Source: Halarchaeum grantii (GTDB taxonomy: Archaea > Halobacteriota > Halobacteria > Halobacteriales > Halobacteriaceae). From it: a stretch of DNA of 64,000 nt. A program made the translations under genes and the position numbers. Below are positions 27,746 to 37,164 of the stretch, piece by piece. Location: contig NZ_BMPF01000003.1 of assembly GCF_014647455.2 (NCBI RefSeq), forward strand, positions 124,001-188,000, read 5' to 3'. The notes under the pieces were generated by a model. It made no database searches. It saw only the letters and a list, made by a program, of their open reading frames with translations, and was not told the origin of the DNA. How positions within the stretch are numbered: position 1 is the stretch's first letter; each line of letters begins with the position of its first letter.

Positions 27746-29115
27746 CGTCCGCCCCCGAAGCGGTAGAGGCGGCCGTAGCGCATCGTCACGTAGAGCGCGC
27801 CGTCGCCGACCGCCGGCCCGCCGCGCGCGGGCACCGCCTCTCTCGTCGCCCCGTAGTAGTCGGCCGTCTCCTCGGGGTCGTTCCCGAACTCCCCCCAGCG
27901 CGCCTCGCCGGTCGCCGCCTCGAGACAGCCGACGCCGACGTAGAGGGCGTCGCCGGCGAGCGCGGGCGACGCCCGGAGCGGGTGCCGATAGTCGACGTGG
28001 CCGGTGCTCGCGTTCACGTAGCGCCACCGCTCGCGCCCCGTCTCCCGGTCGAGTGCGTAGGCGTTCTTCGCGGCGACGTACACCCCCGAGTCGCCGACAG
28101 CCGGCGTGCTCGGTGCGCGGTACGTCCCGAAGGCGTGGAACCAGCGCTCCTCGCCGGTCGCGGCGTCGAGCGCGCACAGGCCGCCGGACTCGGGGAGGTA
28201 GAGGACGCCGGCGTCGACGGCGGGCGGTCGGCCGATTCGGGTGCCCGGGTAGTCGCGCGTCCACGCGACGCCGCCGTCGCGCAGGCGGTAGGCGACGAGC
28301 GTGCGGCCGTCCTTCCGCCCGAAGACGGCGAAGCAGAACGCCTCGCCGACGGTGGGTTTCGCGACGGCGGGCGGGCGCGTCCCGACGACCGGCCCTTCGA
28401 CGGCGGGGCCGTGCGTGGCCGACCAGACGCGCGTGCCGTCGGGCGCGAGCGCGTGGAGGCGGCCGTCGCCGTCCCCGACGAACACGCGACCCGCCGTCGT
28501 CGTCGGCGGCGCGGCCGGTGCGCCGAGGACGCGACTCCACCGCGCCGTCCCGTCCTCGGCGTCGAACGCGAGGAGCTCGCCGGCGGTCGTCGCGACGACG
28601 ACGCGGTCGGCGAGGAGCGCGGGCGGCCCGCTCGCCGGCACGGTGAGCGGACGAGTCCACGCGAGCGTCTCGCTCTCGGGGTTGAGGGCGAAGAGCCGCC
28701 CCGAGGCGTCCTCGCGCGCGTCGAAGTCGCGGTTCGGGACGCGCGCGACATAGGCGTACTCGTCGCCGATGACGGGCGCGCTGTACGCCGCGAGGAGGGA
28801 GTCGGCGTGCTCGAAGAGGTCCCAGTGTGCGACGGCCGAGTCGTCCGGCGGCCCCGGACTCGTGGTACGACCGTCGTTCGCGGGCGTCCCGTGCGCGGTC
28901 GGCCACGGCGCGTCCGGGGCGACGGGCGGCGTCCCCTCGAGTGGGCCGCGCGGCGCGAGGGCCGAACAGCCGGCGAGCGCGCTCAGACCGGTCGCGCCGA
29001 GCGCGGCGAGGAACCCGCGCCGGCCCTGTGGGCGCGACCCGAGCGGCGACGCCGTGAGGGACCCGCGTCGGCTCTGCCGGTACGTGCTCGCGGAGTGGAG
29101 GGCGGGGCGGCGCAT
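27742..29115 (-). CDS. Second Tat-exported PQQ-type beta-propeller lipoprotein
   Basis: A protein of 457 residues and a paralog of the gene directly downstream. The Tat signal and lipobox (QGRRGFLAALGATGLSALAG followed by Cys) begin unusually late, about 40 residues after the first ATG at 29115. A shorter start is possible, but no later Met precedes the twin arginine. Propeller blades are evident (RLFALNPESETLAWTRPL, GRLHALAPDGTRVW, GGLCALDAATGEERW). The two genes overlap by four bases and are surely cotranscribed. Function unknown; an extracellular binding role is inferred. Confidence 0.83.
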   Translation of the reverse strand: MRRPALHSASTYRQSRRGSLTASPLGSRPQGRRGFLAALGATGLSALAGCSALAPRGPLEGTPPVAPDAPWPTAHGTPANDGRTTSPGPPDDSAVAHWDLFEHADSLLAAYSAPVIGDEYAYVARVPNRDFDAREDASGRLFALNPESETLAWTRPLTVPASGPPALLADRVVVATTAGELLAFDAEDGTARWSRVLGAPAAPPTTTAGRVFVGDGDGRLHALAPDGTRVWSATHGPAVEGPVVGTRPPAVAKPTVGEAFCFAVFGRKDGRTLVAYRLRDGGVAWTRDYPGTRIGRPPAVDAGVLYLPESGGLCALDAATGEERWFHAFGTYRAPSTPAVGDSGVYVAAKNAYALDRETGRERWRYVNASTGHVDYRHPLRASPALAGDALYVGVGCLEAATGEARWGEFGNDPEETADYYGATREAVPARGGPAVGDGALYVTMRYGRLYRFGGGR

Positions 29116-29151
29116 CGGGCGACTACCACGTCGCCCCGACACTTCAAGCTT

Positions 29152-29715
29152 CTACTGGCGTTCGAGCGCGTCCGACATGGACGACGAGAGGTAGTGCGAG
29201 AAGATCTCGTTCGTGTCGAGCGGGGACTTGCCGGTCGGGTAGTTCTCCTCGAAGACGTCGTAGAGCGGGCGGATGTACACGCGGAGCTCGTGGCCGCGTC
29301 GCTCGACCGTCTCGTGGCGCCAGCCCGCCTCGTCGAGCGACTCGCGGACGAGCTCGTCGAACTCGCCCTGGTGCCAGCCGGAGACGTGGTCGCGGACGGG
29401 CTCCTCCTCCTCGCTCTCGCGCGCGAGCTCGTCGCAGACCTCGTCGTGCGCGACGAGGAGGCGGCCGTCGCTCCGGAACCCGTCCGCGATGTCGAGGAGT
29501 TCGCTGTGGAGGCCCTGCGGGTGGAAGTAGAGGTGGCGGCTGTACTCCCACTCCGCGCTCTCGAAGCCCTCCGTGACGACGTCGTGGTCCACCTTCGAGA
29601 CGTCGAGTCGCGTCTTCAGGCGGTGGTTGACGTCGGGTCGCGAGAGGACGGTGATGTCGTCGCGCACGAGGTCGTTCGCGAGATCTTCTGCGGTCTCGTA
29701 GAGGTCGTCGCTCAT
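29152..29715 (-). CDS. Conserved-looking acidic soluble protein, function unknown
   Basis: A protein of 187 residues beginning MSDDLYETAEDLANDLVRDD, with no signal peptide or membrane segment. The middle part (EWEYSRHLYFHPQGLHSELL) and the Trp/His-containing C-terminal half suggest a folded domain, but I do not recognise a family. It lies upstream of the two propeller lipoprotein genes on the same strand with a 36-base gap, so it could be the first gene of that transcript. Confidence 0.7.
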   Translation of the reverse strand: MSDDLYETAEDLANDLVRDDITVLSRPDVNHRLKTRLDVSKVDHDVVTEGFESAEWEYSRHLYFHPQGLHSELLDIADGFRSDGRLLVAHDEVCDELARESEEEEPVRDHVSGWHQGEFDELVRESLDEAGWRHETVERRGHELRVYIRPLYDVFEENYPTGKSPLDTNEIFSHYLSSSMSDALERQ

Positions 29716-29902
29716 ACTCGATACGTGCGTCGGCCAGCGGATAACCGTTCTCCCCAGCGGCAGTATTCGGTCGGTATCTGTGACGCGCCGCGGGGATGGC
29801 GAGCGGTGGAGCCACGCGCCGTGCGGACGGAGCGACCCCCGCGGGCGTGGGCTACGGGGGGCCGAGTCAGTCCCCCGCCTCCTCGTCGGTCGCGGTTTCG
29901 CG

Positions 29903-30808
29903 TCAGCCGCCGAGCCGGGCGCGGGCGTAGCGCCGGAGCGCCCCGGCTTTCACGAGGCAGAAGCCGACGAGCACCGCGAGAAAGCCCCCGACGGTCGAGG
30001 CCTCGAGGCCCTCACCGAGGACGAGCCACCCGAAGACCGCCGCGAACGGCGGGATGACGTATTCGAGGAGCCCCATCTCGATGGGGCCGAGGCGGTCGAG
30101 CAGGCGGAAGTAGACGAGGAAGCCGGCGGCACCGGGGACGACGGCGAGGTAGAGCACCCACAGCGTCGTCTCCGGCGGGAAGGCCGCCATCGCGAACGAC
30201 TGGCCGGGGACGGCGAACGCGGCGGCGTCGAGCGCGAGCGCGCCGACGAGGAGCATCCACGCTTGGAGCGCGAGGCCGCCGAGTTCGGCGTCGTCCTCGC
30301 GCGTGAACACCGCGCCGACCGTCCACACGACGGCGGACGCGAGGACGAGGCCGACGCCGGCGCTCGCGGCGAGGTTCGACGGGTCGGGGTCGGCGATGAG
30401 GACGACGCCGCCGAAGCCGACGAGGACGCCGGCGACGCCGAGCGCGGAGAGCCGTTCGTCCGGCCGCGCGAACCGCGTCACCGCCGGCGTAAGCACGGGG
30501 ACGAGACCGAGGAGCGTGGCCGCGACGGCGGGCGGAACCGTCCGCTGGCCGGCGAAGAGGAGGGCGTGGTGGAGGCCGATGTTGCAGAGGCCACCGACGA
30601 GGATGGGCGCCCAGTCGCCCCAGCCGCGCGGGCGGAACGACCGCCCGGTGGCGAGGACGACGCCGACGAGGAGGAGCGCGGCGAGGTCGAAGCGGAGCGC
30701 GGCGAGCGGGACCGGCGGGACGGTGTCGAGGGCGGCGTCCGTCGCGACGAACGCCGTCCCCCACGACGCGGCGAGTGCGAGGTAGAGTGCGGCGTCGCGT
30801 CTCGTCAT
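29903..30808 (-). CDS. EamA/DMT superfamily transporter
   Basis: A protein of 301 residues with ten hydrophobic segments arranged as two EamA repeats. The first begins YLALAASWGTAFVATDAAL, and the second ends AVFGWLVLGEGLEASTVGG. This is the drug/metabolite transporter fold, used mainly for export of amino acids and other metabolites. The substrate cannot be predicted. The 187 bases between this gene and the next one downstream hold no ORF or RNA I can support. Confidence 0.87.
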   Translation of the reverse strand: MTRRDAALYLALAASWGTAFVATDAALDTVPPVPLAALRFDLAALLLVGVVLATGRSFRPRGWGDWAPILVGGLCNIGLHHALLFAGQRTVPPAVAATLLGLVPVLTPAVTRFARPDERLSALGVAGVLVGFGGVVLIADPDPSNLAASAGVGLVLASAVVWTVGAVFTREDDAELGGLALQAWMLLVGALALDAAAFAVPGQSFAMAAFPPETTLWVLYLAVVPGAAGFLVYFRLLDRLGPIEMGLLEYVIPPFAAVFGWLVLGEGLEASTVGGFLAVLVGFCLVKAGALRRYARARLGG

Positions 30809-30874
30809 CGTCGAGTGGAGGCGCGCCGGTACTGATAACGCCGACGGAACGGCGGGCGACCGGTCGCCGCGGCG

Positions 30875-32368
30875 TCAGCGTCGCGCGTTCGCGGTGACGT
30901 CGGCGAGTCGCGCGGCGAGGTCGTCGGTGAGCGCGCCGTCCTCGACGCGCCACCCCCAGTTCCCCGTCGCGGTGCCGGGCGTGTTGAGGCGTGCGTCGCT
31001 CCCGCGACCGAGGAGGTCGGGCATCGTCGTCATCGCGACGACGGCGGGCGAGTCCCAGACGGCGTCGAGGAGCGCCCACGCGGGCGACCCGTCCCTCTCG
31101 AAGTCGAGGGCGTAGTCGAAGCAGTCGCGCTGGCGCTCGTCGAGCGACTCGTAGTAGCCCGCGGCGGTGTCGGTGTCGTGCGTGGACGTGTAGGCGACGC
31201 AGTCGCGCGGGTAGTCGCTGGGCTTGTAGCGGTGGTGCTCGGCGCACCAGTCGGCGTACTCGGGGACGCGCATGCCCGGGAAGCCGAGGCGGTCGCGCAG
31301 CCCGAGGACGCCGTCGTCGAGGAAGCCGAGGTCCTCGACGACGAACGGGAGGTCGCCGAGGTCCTCGCGCACGCGCTCGAAGAACGCCGCGCCGGGACCG
31401 GGGTGCCACTCGCCGTCGGCGGCGCTCGCGGCGTCGGCGGGGATCGCCCAGTAGGCGTCGAACGCCTTGAAGTGGTCGAGGCGCGCGACGTCGACGAGGT
31501 CGAAGAGGCGGTCGAGGCGCCGCACCCACCAGCCGTAGTCGTCGGCGGCGAGGGAGTCCCAGTCGTAGACCGGCATCCCCCAGCGCTGGCCGTCGTCACC
31601 GGCGCTCGGCGGGACGCCGGCGACGGCCTCGGGGTCGCCGGCGGTGTCGACGGCGAACGCTTCGCGGTTCGCCCAGACGTCGGCGGAGTCGAGCGCGGCG
31701 TACATCGGGACGTCGCCGAGGAGCTGGATGCCGCGCTCGCGGGCGGCCTCGCGGAGCGCGCGCCACTGCTCGTCGAAGCGCCACTGGACGAAGGCGTGAT
31801 AGCGTATCTCGTCGGCGTGCTCCTCGCGTGCGGCGGCGAGCGCGTCGGGGTCGCGTTCGCGCAGTTCGCGGGGCCACTCGGTCCACGACTCGCCGCCGTG
31901 GGCGCGCTTGAGCGCGCGGTAGAGCGCGTAGTCGGCGAGCCAGTCGCGCTCGCGCTCGCGGAACGCCTCGAAGGCGTCGCTCGCGTCGGCGTCCGCGCTC
32001 TGCTCGAAGCGCTCGAAGGCGGTCCGGAGGCGCTCGCGCTTGAACGACGCGACGGCCTCGTAGTCGACGTGTGTCGGCTCGGCGGTATCGGGCGCCTCGA
32101 GTTCTGCGTCGGTCAGCCACCCTCGGTCGCCGAGCGCGTGGAGGTCGAGGAGGAGGGGGTTGCCGGCGAACGTCGAGGGCGAACTGTACGGGGAGTGGCC
32201 GTGGACGCCGGTCGTCGGGCCGAGCGGGCAGAACTGCCAGAGCGACTGGTCGGCGGCGTCGAGGAAGTCGAGGAAGTCGCGCGCGCCCGCACCGAGGTCG
32301 CCGATGCCGTGGCTGCCGGGGAGCGAGGTGAGGTGACAGAAGACACCGCTCGTTCGCTCGAAGTTCAT
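30875..32368 (-). CDS. malQ: 4-alpha-glucanotransferase (amylomaltase, GH77)
   Basis: A protein of 497 residues, the normal length. It begins MNFERTSGVFCHLTSLPGSH. GH77 motifs include SPYSSPSTFAGNPLLLDL, the catalytic nucleophile Asp in DVARLDHFKAF and the acid/base Glu in FVVEDLGFL. It transfers maltodextrin units between alpha-1,4-glucans in the cytoplasm. The ATG at 32368 is preferred because homologs begin near this segment; the frame extends 48 codons upstream without family similarity. It is divergent from a GT4 glycosyltransferase gene over 159 bases, and an intracellular GH13 hydrolase lies 2.3 kb away, which supports a role in glycogen or maltodextrin turnover. Confidence 0.93.
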   Translation of the reverse strand: MNFERTSGVFCHLTSLPGSHGIGDLGAGARDFLDFLDAADQSLWQFCPLGPTTGVHGHSPYSSPSTFAGNPLLLDLHALGDRGWLTDAELEAPDTAEPTHVDYEAVASFKRERLRTAFERFEQSADADASDAFEAFRERERDWLADYALYRALKRAHGGESWTEWPRELRERDPDALAAAREEHADEIRYHAFVQWRFDEQWRALREAARERGIQLLGDVPMYAALDSADVWANREAFAVDTAGDPEAVAGVPPSAGDDGQRWGMPVYDWDSLAADDYGWWVRRLDRLFDLVDVARLDHFKAFDAYWAIPADAASAADGEWHPGPGAAFFERVREDLGDLPFVVEDLGFLDDGVLGLRDRLGFPGMRVPEYADWCAEHHRYKPSDYPRDCVAYTSTHDTDTAAGYYESLDERQRDCFDYALDFERDGSPAWALLDAVWDSPAVVAMTTMPDLLGRGSDARLNTPGTATGNWGWRVEDGALTDDLAARLADVTANARR

Positions 32369-32527
32369 GCGTCCGTCTACCGGACGACCCGCCATGAACG
32401 TTGCCGAACTGACGGCAATACTTGCGACCCACAGCAGAGTGATACTCGCCCGCCACCCAGCGGTGATAATGGAACAGCGACGCGCCGGGCGTACGCCGTC
32501 ACCAGTTCGCACCGCCGGTGGTGAGCG

Positions 32528-33577
32528 ATGCCCCCGTCAGTCCTGATGCTCGGGTGGGGGTTCCCCCCGAACATCAGCGGCGGACTCGACACGTTCGTCG
32601 GTTCGCTCTTCTGGGAGTTCGACGACCGCGACGACGTGGACGTCGAACTCGTCCTCCCGGCGGAGTTCGCACCGGACGACGTCGCGGCCATCCACGGCAT
32701 CCCGACCGGCGACGGGGACGTCATCGAGCGCATCGAACGCCTCTCCGAGGAGTTCGTCGAGCGCGCCGCCGACGCCGACGTCGTCCACACCCACGACTGG
32801 TTCGGCTACGACCCCGGCGTCGAGTCGCAGTCCACGCACGACGTCCAGTGGATGACGACGTTCCACTCGCTCACGCAGGACCGCAACCTCAACCCGCCGG
32901 ACTACGAGGTCGAGACCGAACAGCGCATCGTCGACCGCGCCGACAGCCTCGTCGCCGTCAGCGACCTCACCGCCGGGCGCGTCCGCGAGTTCTACGGCGG
33001 CGACAGCAACGTCGTCCACAACGGCTTCCAGCGCGTCGAACCCACCGGTCGGGACGTGAAGGCGGAACTCGGCATCGACGGCCCGATGCTCTTCTTCGTC
33101 GGCCGACACACCCACCAGAAGGGCATCACGCACCTCCTCTACGCGATGTCGAAGCTCCGCCGACCCGAGGTGACGCTCGTCCTCGGCGGCTCCGGCCACC
33201 TCACCGCCCAACTCGAGCGCTTCGCGGAACTGCTCGGCGTCGACGACCAGATCGAGTTCGTCGGCTACGTCCCCGACGCCGAGCTCGCCGACTACTACGC
33301 GAGCGCGGACGCGTTCGTCTCCGCGTCGCTCGCCGAGCCGTTCGGCATGACCGTCGTCGAAGCCCTTTCCACGGGGACGCCCGTCGTCACCACCGAGTGC
33401 GGCGCCGCCGAAGTGCTCCCCGACGACTGCCTCGTCCTCGTCGACTCGCACTCCGACGCCATCGCGGACGGCATCGACGCCGCGCTCGCGATGGACGGCG
33501 TCCCCGACTTCGAGGAGCGCACGTGGGCGGACGTCGCCGACGACTACGTCGCGCTCTACGAGTCGCTCCTCGCGTAA
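32528..33577 (+). CDS. GT4-family glycosyltransferase
   Basis: A protein of 349 residues with the GT-B fold. The N-terminal GWGFPPNISGGLDTFV loop, the sugar-nucleotide domain start GPMLFFVGRHTHQKG and the GT4 motif SLAEPFGMTVVEALSTGTPVV (E-x7-E pair) are present. It is soluble, with no membrane segment. GT4 enzymes include glycogen/starch synthase-like and trehalose synthase-like members. Its place opposite malQ suggests alpha-glucan synthesis, but lipid or protein glycosylation is possible. Confidence 0.85.
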   Translation: MPPSVLMLGWGFPPNISGGLDTFVGSLFWEFDDRDDVDVELVLPAEFAPDDVAAIHGIPTGDGDVIERIERLSEEFVERAADADVVHTHDWFGYDPGVESQSTHDVQWMTTFHSLTQDRNLNPPDYEVETEQRIVDRADSLVAVSDLTAGRVREFYGGDSNVVHNGFQRVEPTGRDVKAELGIDGPMLFFVGRHTHQKGITHLLYAMSKLRRPEVTLVLGGSGHLTAQLERFAELLGVDDQIEFVGYVPDAELADYYASADAFVSASLAEPFGMTVVEALSTGTPVVTTECGAAEVLPDDCLVLVDSHSDAIADGIDAALAMDGVPDFEERTWADVADDYVALYESLLA

Positions 33578-33584
33578 CGCCTCC

Positions 33585-34094
33585 TCACTCGCTCTCGAGT
33601 GAGCGCACCGGCTCGTGGAGCTCCGTCCGCAGCACCTCGTCGGCCGCCGTCATGACGTCGCGAAACGACCGGTCGTCGTCCAGTATCGGTGTGGATACCT
33701 CCTCGGGGCGCTCCGCGCCGGCCCGCTCCGTGACCGTCTGGAAGACGAGGAGCGTGTCCAAGAGCGTCTCGTATTGACCGTCGGAGACGAATATCCGCGC
33801 GCGCTGTATCGACCGGTGATACCCGTCGACCATCTCGTCGAACTCCCGCTCGTCCTCGCGGTCGTAGACCGCGTACGTGCCGGACTCGGCGATCGGGGCC
33901 AGCGTGGTGCGACACCGCGTGAACGACTCGTGTAGCTCCGCCAGCCGGTCGACCTTCTTCTCGATGAGGTACTCCGCCTGTCGCCGCTGGTTCTGATTCG
34001 CCTCCCGCACCCTCGTGGTGTGTATCGTCACTCCCGCCGAGAGCGCGGCGCCAGCGAGGGTGCCGAGGACCGCGATCACCGCCGACGAAACCAT
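33585..34094 (-). CDS. Membrane-anchored coiled-coil-like protein, function unknown
   Basis: A protein of 169 residues with one N-terminal transmembrane helix (VSSAVIAVLGTLAGAALSAG) followed by an Arg/Gln/Glu-rich helical region and an acidic cytoplasmic part. No known domain is recognised. The start at 34094 is chosen over an in-frame GTG three codons upstream, because the TTAA-containing TATA-like element near 34122 puts a leaderless start there. It is convergent with the GT4 gene, 7 bases apart. Confidence 0.65.
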   Translation of the reverse strand: MVSSAVIAVLGTLAGAALSAGVTIHTTRVREANQNQRRQAEYLIEKKVDRLAELHESFTRCRTTLAPIAESGTYAVYDREDEREFDEMVDGYHRSIQRARIFVSDGQYETLLDTLLVFQTVTERAGAERPEEVSTPILDDDRSFRDVMTAADEVLRTELHEPVRSLESE

Positions 34095-34148
34095 ATATCG
34101 CACTCACTCGACGGCCGCGGCTTAAGCGTGGGGGTGTCGTCCGTCGGG

Positions 34149-34601
34149 CTACTCGCGTGGCTCGCCGACGACGCGGACGTCGTGGGCGGGTTCAGGGTGG
34201 ACGACGCGGAAGCCCGACGGCGTGGACTCGACGCCGACGACGCGCTCGCCGGGCCCGTGGCCGGTGTTCCGGCCACCCATCGCGGCGTACGGGTCGGCGT
34301 CGCCGTCCGCGGGGTCGTACGGGTCGGCCTCGTCGTCGTCGGGGTCGTCGGGGCTCTCGGTGCCCTCCTCGGCGACGGGGTCGTAGGGGCTGTCCGGAAG
34401 CGTGCTCTCGTAGGGGCTGTCGATGGGCGAGCGCAGGTTCTCGATGGGGTCCTCGAAGTCCTCCGGCGGGAGGTAGATCTCCTCGCCCGAGGCGGAGTAG
34501 ACGACGACGGCGGCGTCGCGCGTCCCCGCGATGGTGATCACCGTCCCGTCGGCGTCGACGGTCGCGTCGACGCTCACTCGCGGCGCGTCGGAATCGGACA
34601 T
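34149..34601 (-). CDS. Acidic haloarchaeal protein of unknown function
   Basis: The protein has 150 residues. The N-terminal 50 form a short beta-rich part (GTVITIAGTRDAAVVVYSAS then EEIYLPPEDF). A very acidic, Pro/Asp/Tyr-rich low-complexity middle follows (DPYDPADGDADPYAAMGG), then a short C-terminal beta part. No family is recognised. It sits divergently from the GH13 gene, with 88 bases between the start codons. Confidence 0.6.
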   Translation of the reverse strand: MSDSDAPRVSVDATVDADGTVITIAGTRDAAVVVYSASGEEIYLPPEDFEDPIENLRSPIDSPYESTLPDSPYDPVAEEGTESPDDPDDDEADPYDPADGDADPYAAMGGRNTGHGPGERVVGVESTPSGFRVVHPEPAHDVRVVGEPRE

Positions 34602-34689
34602 ACGTTCCGTTCGGCGGGCGACGCCATGGTGTTTCCGGTGGATCGCACCGCAACCGACAAGCCCCCGCTCGCCGAAGTGTCGTCTGAGA

Positions 34690-36687
34690 ATGGATCACGT
34701 CGGGCCGCCGCGCTTCGTTTCCGTCGGAGACACCGTCGAGTTGGCGCCGTGGGACCCGGACCCGGCGGCGTCGTATCGCTGGTCGCTCGAGCGCGCGCCC
34801 GCAGACGCGGCGGTCGCACTCGCCGACCGCCCCGTTCAACAGGTCACCGTGGAGGCCCCCGGAACGTACGTCTTCGCGCTCGACGCGCCGAGCGGCACGC
34901 ACCGCCAGACCGTTCGCTGTTTCTCCGCGTCCGGCGAGCGCGGCACCCGGGCGCCACCCGGCAGGAGCGGCGGCGCGCGCGACGCACCCGGTGACAGCGA
35001 CGCGGACTACCCGCACGCCGAGCGCGGGGACGCGCGCGGTCGGCCGCGAATCAGACTCGACGGCCACCGCGAGGGGGACGACGTCGTCATCACGGCGACG
35101 CCGCGCGCGCACCCGGAGAGCGGGGAGTCGGCTGCCGACCTCGACGTCGTCTTCGCGCTCGACGACCGGGACGCCCTCTCGGCGGACGCCGCCACCGTCG
35201 AGGGACGCGAACTCCGCGTGCCCGCCTCGGCAATCGAGCGCCGCGAGCGCGTCCACGCGGTCGCCGTCGGCGAGAGCGGGCACAGCGTCGCCGACGCCGT
35301 CGCCATCACGCGCGAGGGGAACGCGGTGTCGGTCGAGCGCCGCTACGACGCGCCCGACTGGGCCGCCGACGCCGCCTACTACGAGGTGTACGTGCGGACG
35401 TTCGCGCCCGACGCCGCGCACGGCGAGACGCTCGCGGCGATCACCGAGCGCCTCGACCACCTCGCTGACCTCGGCGTCGACGCCGTCTGGTTGACGCCCG
35501 TCCTCGCGAACGACGACGCACCGCACGGCTACAACATCACGGACTTCTTCGCGATCGCGCCCGACCTCGGGGAGCGCGCGGACTACGAGCGACTCGTCGA
35601 GGAGGCCCACGCCCGAGACATGAAGGTGCTCTTCGACCTCGTGTTGAACCACACGGGGCGCGAACACCCCTTCTTCCGCGACGCCTACGGGAACCCGGAG
35701 AGCCCCTACCGGAACTGGTACGACTGGCAGGAGTCCGGCGAACCGGAGACGTACTTCGACTGGGAGCTCATCGCGAACCTCGACTACGGCACGCTCGACG
35801 TCCGGCGCCACCTCCTCGACGCCGTCGACGAGTGGGCGCCGCTCGTCGACGGCTTCCGCTGCGACATGGCGTGGGCGGTCCCGGACGGCTTCTGGCGCGA
35901 GGTCCGAGCGCGGGTGAAGGACCACGACTCGGCGTTCCTCCTCCTCGACGAGACCATCCCCTACATCCCGAACTTCCACGAGGGCATGTTCGACGTCCAC
36001 TTCGACTCGACGACGTACGCCTCCCTCCGGAGCGTCGGGCGCGGCGACGCGCCCGCCTCGGCGGTCCTCGACGCCGTCGAGTCGCGTCGCGAGAGCGGGT
36101 TCCCCGACCACGCGCGCTTCCTCCTCTACATGGAGAACCACGACGAGACGCGCTACCGCGTCGAATGCGGTCGCCCCGCGTCGCTCGCCGCCGCCGGCGT
36201 CCTCTGCACGCTCCCGGGCGCGCCGCTCGTCTACGCCGGCCAAGAACTCGGCCAGCTCGGGCGGCGCGACGCCGTCGTCTGGGACCCCGAGCACACCGAC
36301 GACGCCCTCCTCGCGCACTACCGGCGGCTGCTCGGCGTGCGCCGCGAGATGCCGGCGCTCGCCGCCGGCGGCGACCTCCGCCGCCTCGACTACGAGGTGG
36401 TCGAGGGCGACGCCGAGCGCGTCGTCGCGTACGGCCGCGTCGCCCCGGACGCGACGGCCGGCGATTCCGGTGGCGACCCGCGCGACGCAGACGCCGCCGT
36501 CGTCCTCTGCAACTTCGCCGAGGGACGCGCGACCGTCTCGCTCGACGTCGACACAGCGGCCGTGGACGTCGTGACGGGCGACGCGCTCGGCGGCGGCGGC
36601 GCCGTCACCGTCGAGGACGTCGTCGTCCTCCCGACGACGCCGGACGCGCTCGCGGCGCGCGCCGCGCCGCCCGGCGAGCGACTATAA
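34690..36687 (+). CDS. Intracellular alpha-amylase family glycoside hydrolase (GH13)
   Basis: The protein has 665 residues. An N-terminal beta-sandwich (to about 210) precedes a GH13 barrel. The barrel begins WAADAAYYEVYVRTFAPD, carries the nucleophile Asp in GFRCDMAW, the acid/base Glu in LLLDETIP and the third acid in MENHDETR, and ends with a C-terminal beta domain. No signal peptide is present, so it acts inside the cell on glycogen or maltodextrins. The ATG at 34690 is chosen because the frame upstream of it runs into the divergent gene. Exact specificity (amylase, maltogenic, debranching) is not readable from these motifs. It belongs with malQ and the GT4 gene. Confidence 0.88.
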   Translation: MDHVGPPRFVSVGDTVELAPWDPDPAASYRWSLERAPADAAVALADRPVQQVTVEAPGTYVFALDAPSGTHRQTVRCFSASGERGTRAPPGRSGGARDAPGDSDADYPHAERGDARGRPRIRLDGHREGDDVVITATPRAHPESGESAADLDVVFALDDRDALSADAATVEGRELRVPASAIERRERVHAVAVGESGHSVADAVAITREGNAVSVERRYDAPDWAADAAYYEVYVRTFAPDAAHGETLAAITERLDHLADLGVDAVWLTPVLANDDAPHGYNITDFFAIAPDLGERADYERLVEEAHARDMKVLFDLVLNHTGREHPFFRDAYGNPESPYRNWYDWQESGEPETYFDWELIANLDYGTLDVRRHLLDAVDEWAPLVDGFRCDMAWAVPDGFWREVRARVKDHDSAFLLLDETIPYIPNFHEGMFDVHFDSTTYASLRSVGRGDAPASAVLDAVESRRESGFPDHARFLLYMENHDETRYRVECGRPASLAAAGVLCTLPGAPLVYAGQELGQLGRRDAVVWDPEHTDDALLAHYRRLLGVRREMPALAAGGDLRRLDYEVVEGDAERVVAYGRVAPDATAGDSGGDPRDADAAVVLCNFAEGRATVSLDVDTAAVDVVTGDALGGGGAVTVEDVVVLPTTPDALAARAAPPGERL

Positions 36688-36813
36688 CGGCCGCGCGCCC
36701 GCGTAGGTGGTGCGGCTCACCACGGCGCCTCACGCGCTAGCGACACGCGAGGGAGCACCGTGCGGGACCGGCTGGCGAGTAGACTTTTGCGTCCGGACGC
36801 CCTTCGCGTGGGT

Positions 36814-37047
36814 ATGTCCTACACCCCGTCGCGTGACGACGCGGCCTACGAGCGCTTCGAGCTGTCCGTCGCCGGGCTGGAGGCGGCGGAGGAGAGTCGA
36901 GTCGCGCAGCGCGTCAAGCGCGCGCCGGGCGTGCGCGAGGTCCGCCCGGACGCAGCGGCCGGCGCCGTCACGCTCGTCGCCGAAGGCGAGGTGGCAGTCG
37001 GTGACGCGGAGTGGATTCTGGAGACGGCGGGCTACCCCGTCGAGTAA
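36814..37047 (+). CDS. HMA-like small protein lacking the metal-binding CxxC
   Basis: A 77-residue protein with the beta-alpha-beta pattern of heavy-metal-associated domains: FELSVAGLEAAEESRVAQRV, then VREVRPDAAAGAVTLVAEG, and WILETAGYPVE at the end. The loop that normally holds Cys-x-x-Cys contains no cysteine, so copper chaperoning is unlikely. TATA-like AGACTTTTG about 30 bases upstream supports a near-leaderless start. Function unknown. Confidence 0.65.
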   Translation: MSYTPSRDDAAYERFELSVAGLEAAEESRVAQRVKRAPGVREVRPDAAAGAVTLVAEGEVAVGDAEWILETAGYPVE

Positions 37048-37164
37048 CCCCCGGGTTCTCGCCTCGTTCGGTCGGTCCGTGCGAACACTGACACACGGTT
37101 AGCGGCGAGTACGCGGCCCGTCACAACGCTTATACTGACACGCCACTATCCATCGACAACCTAC

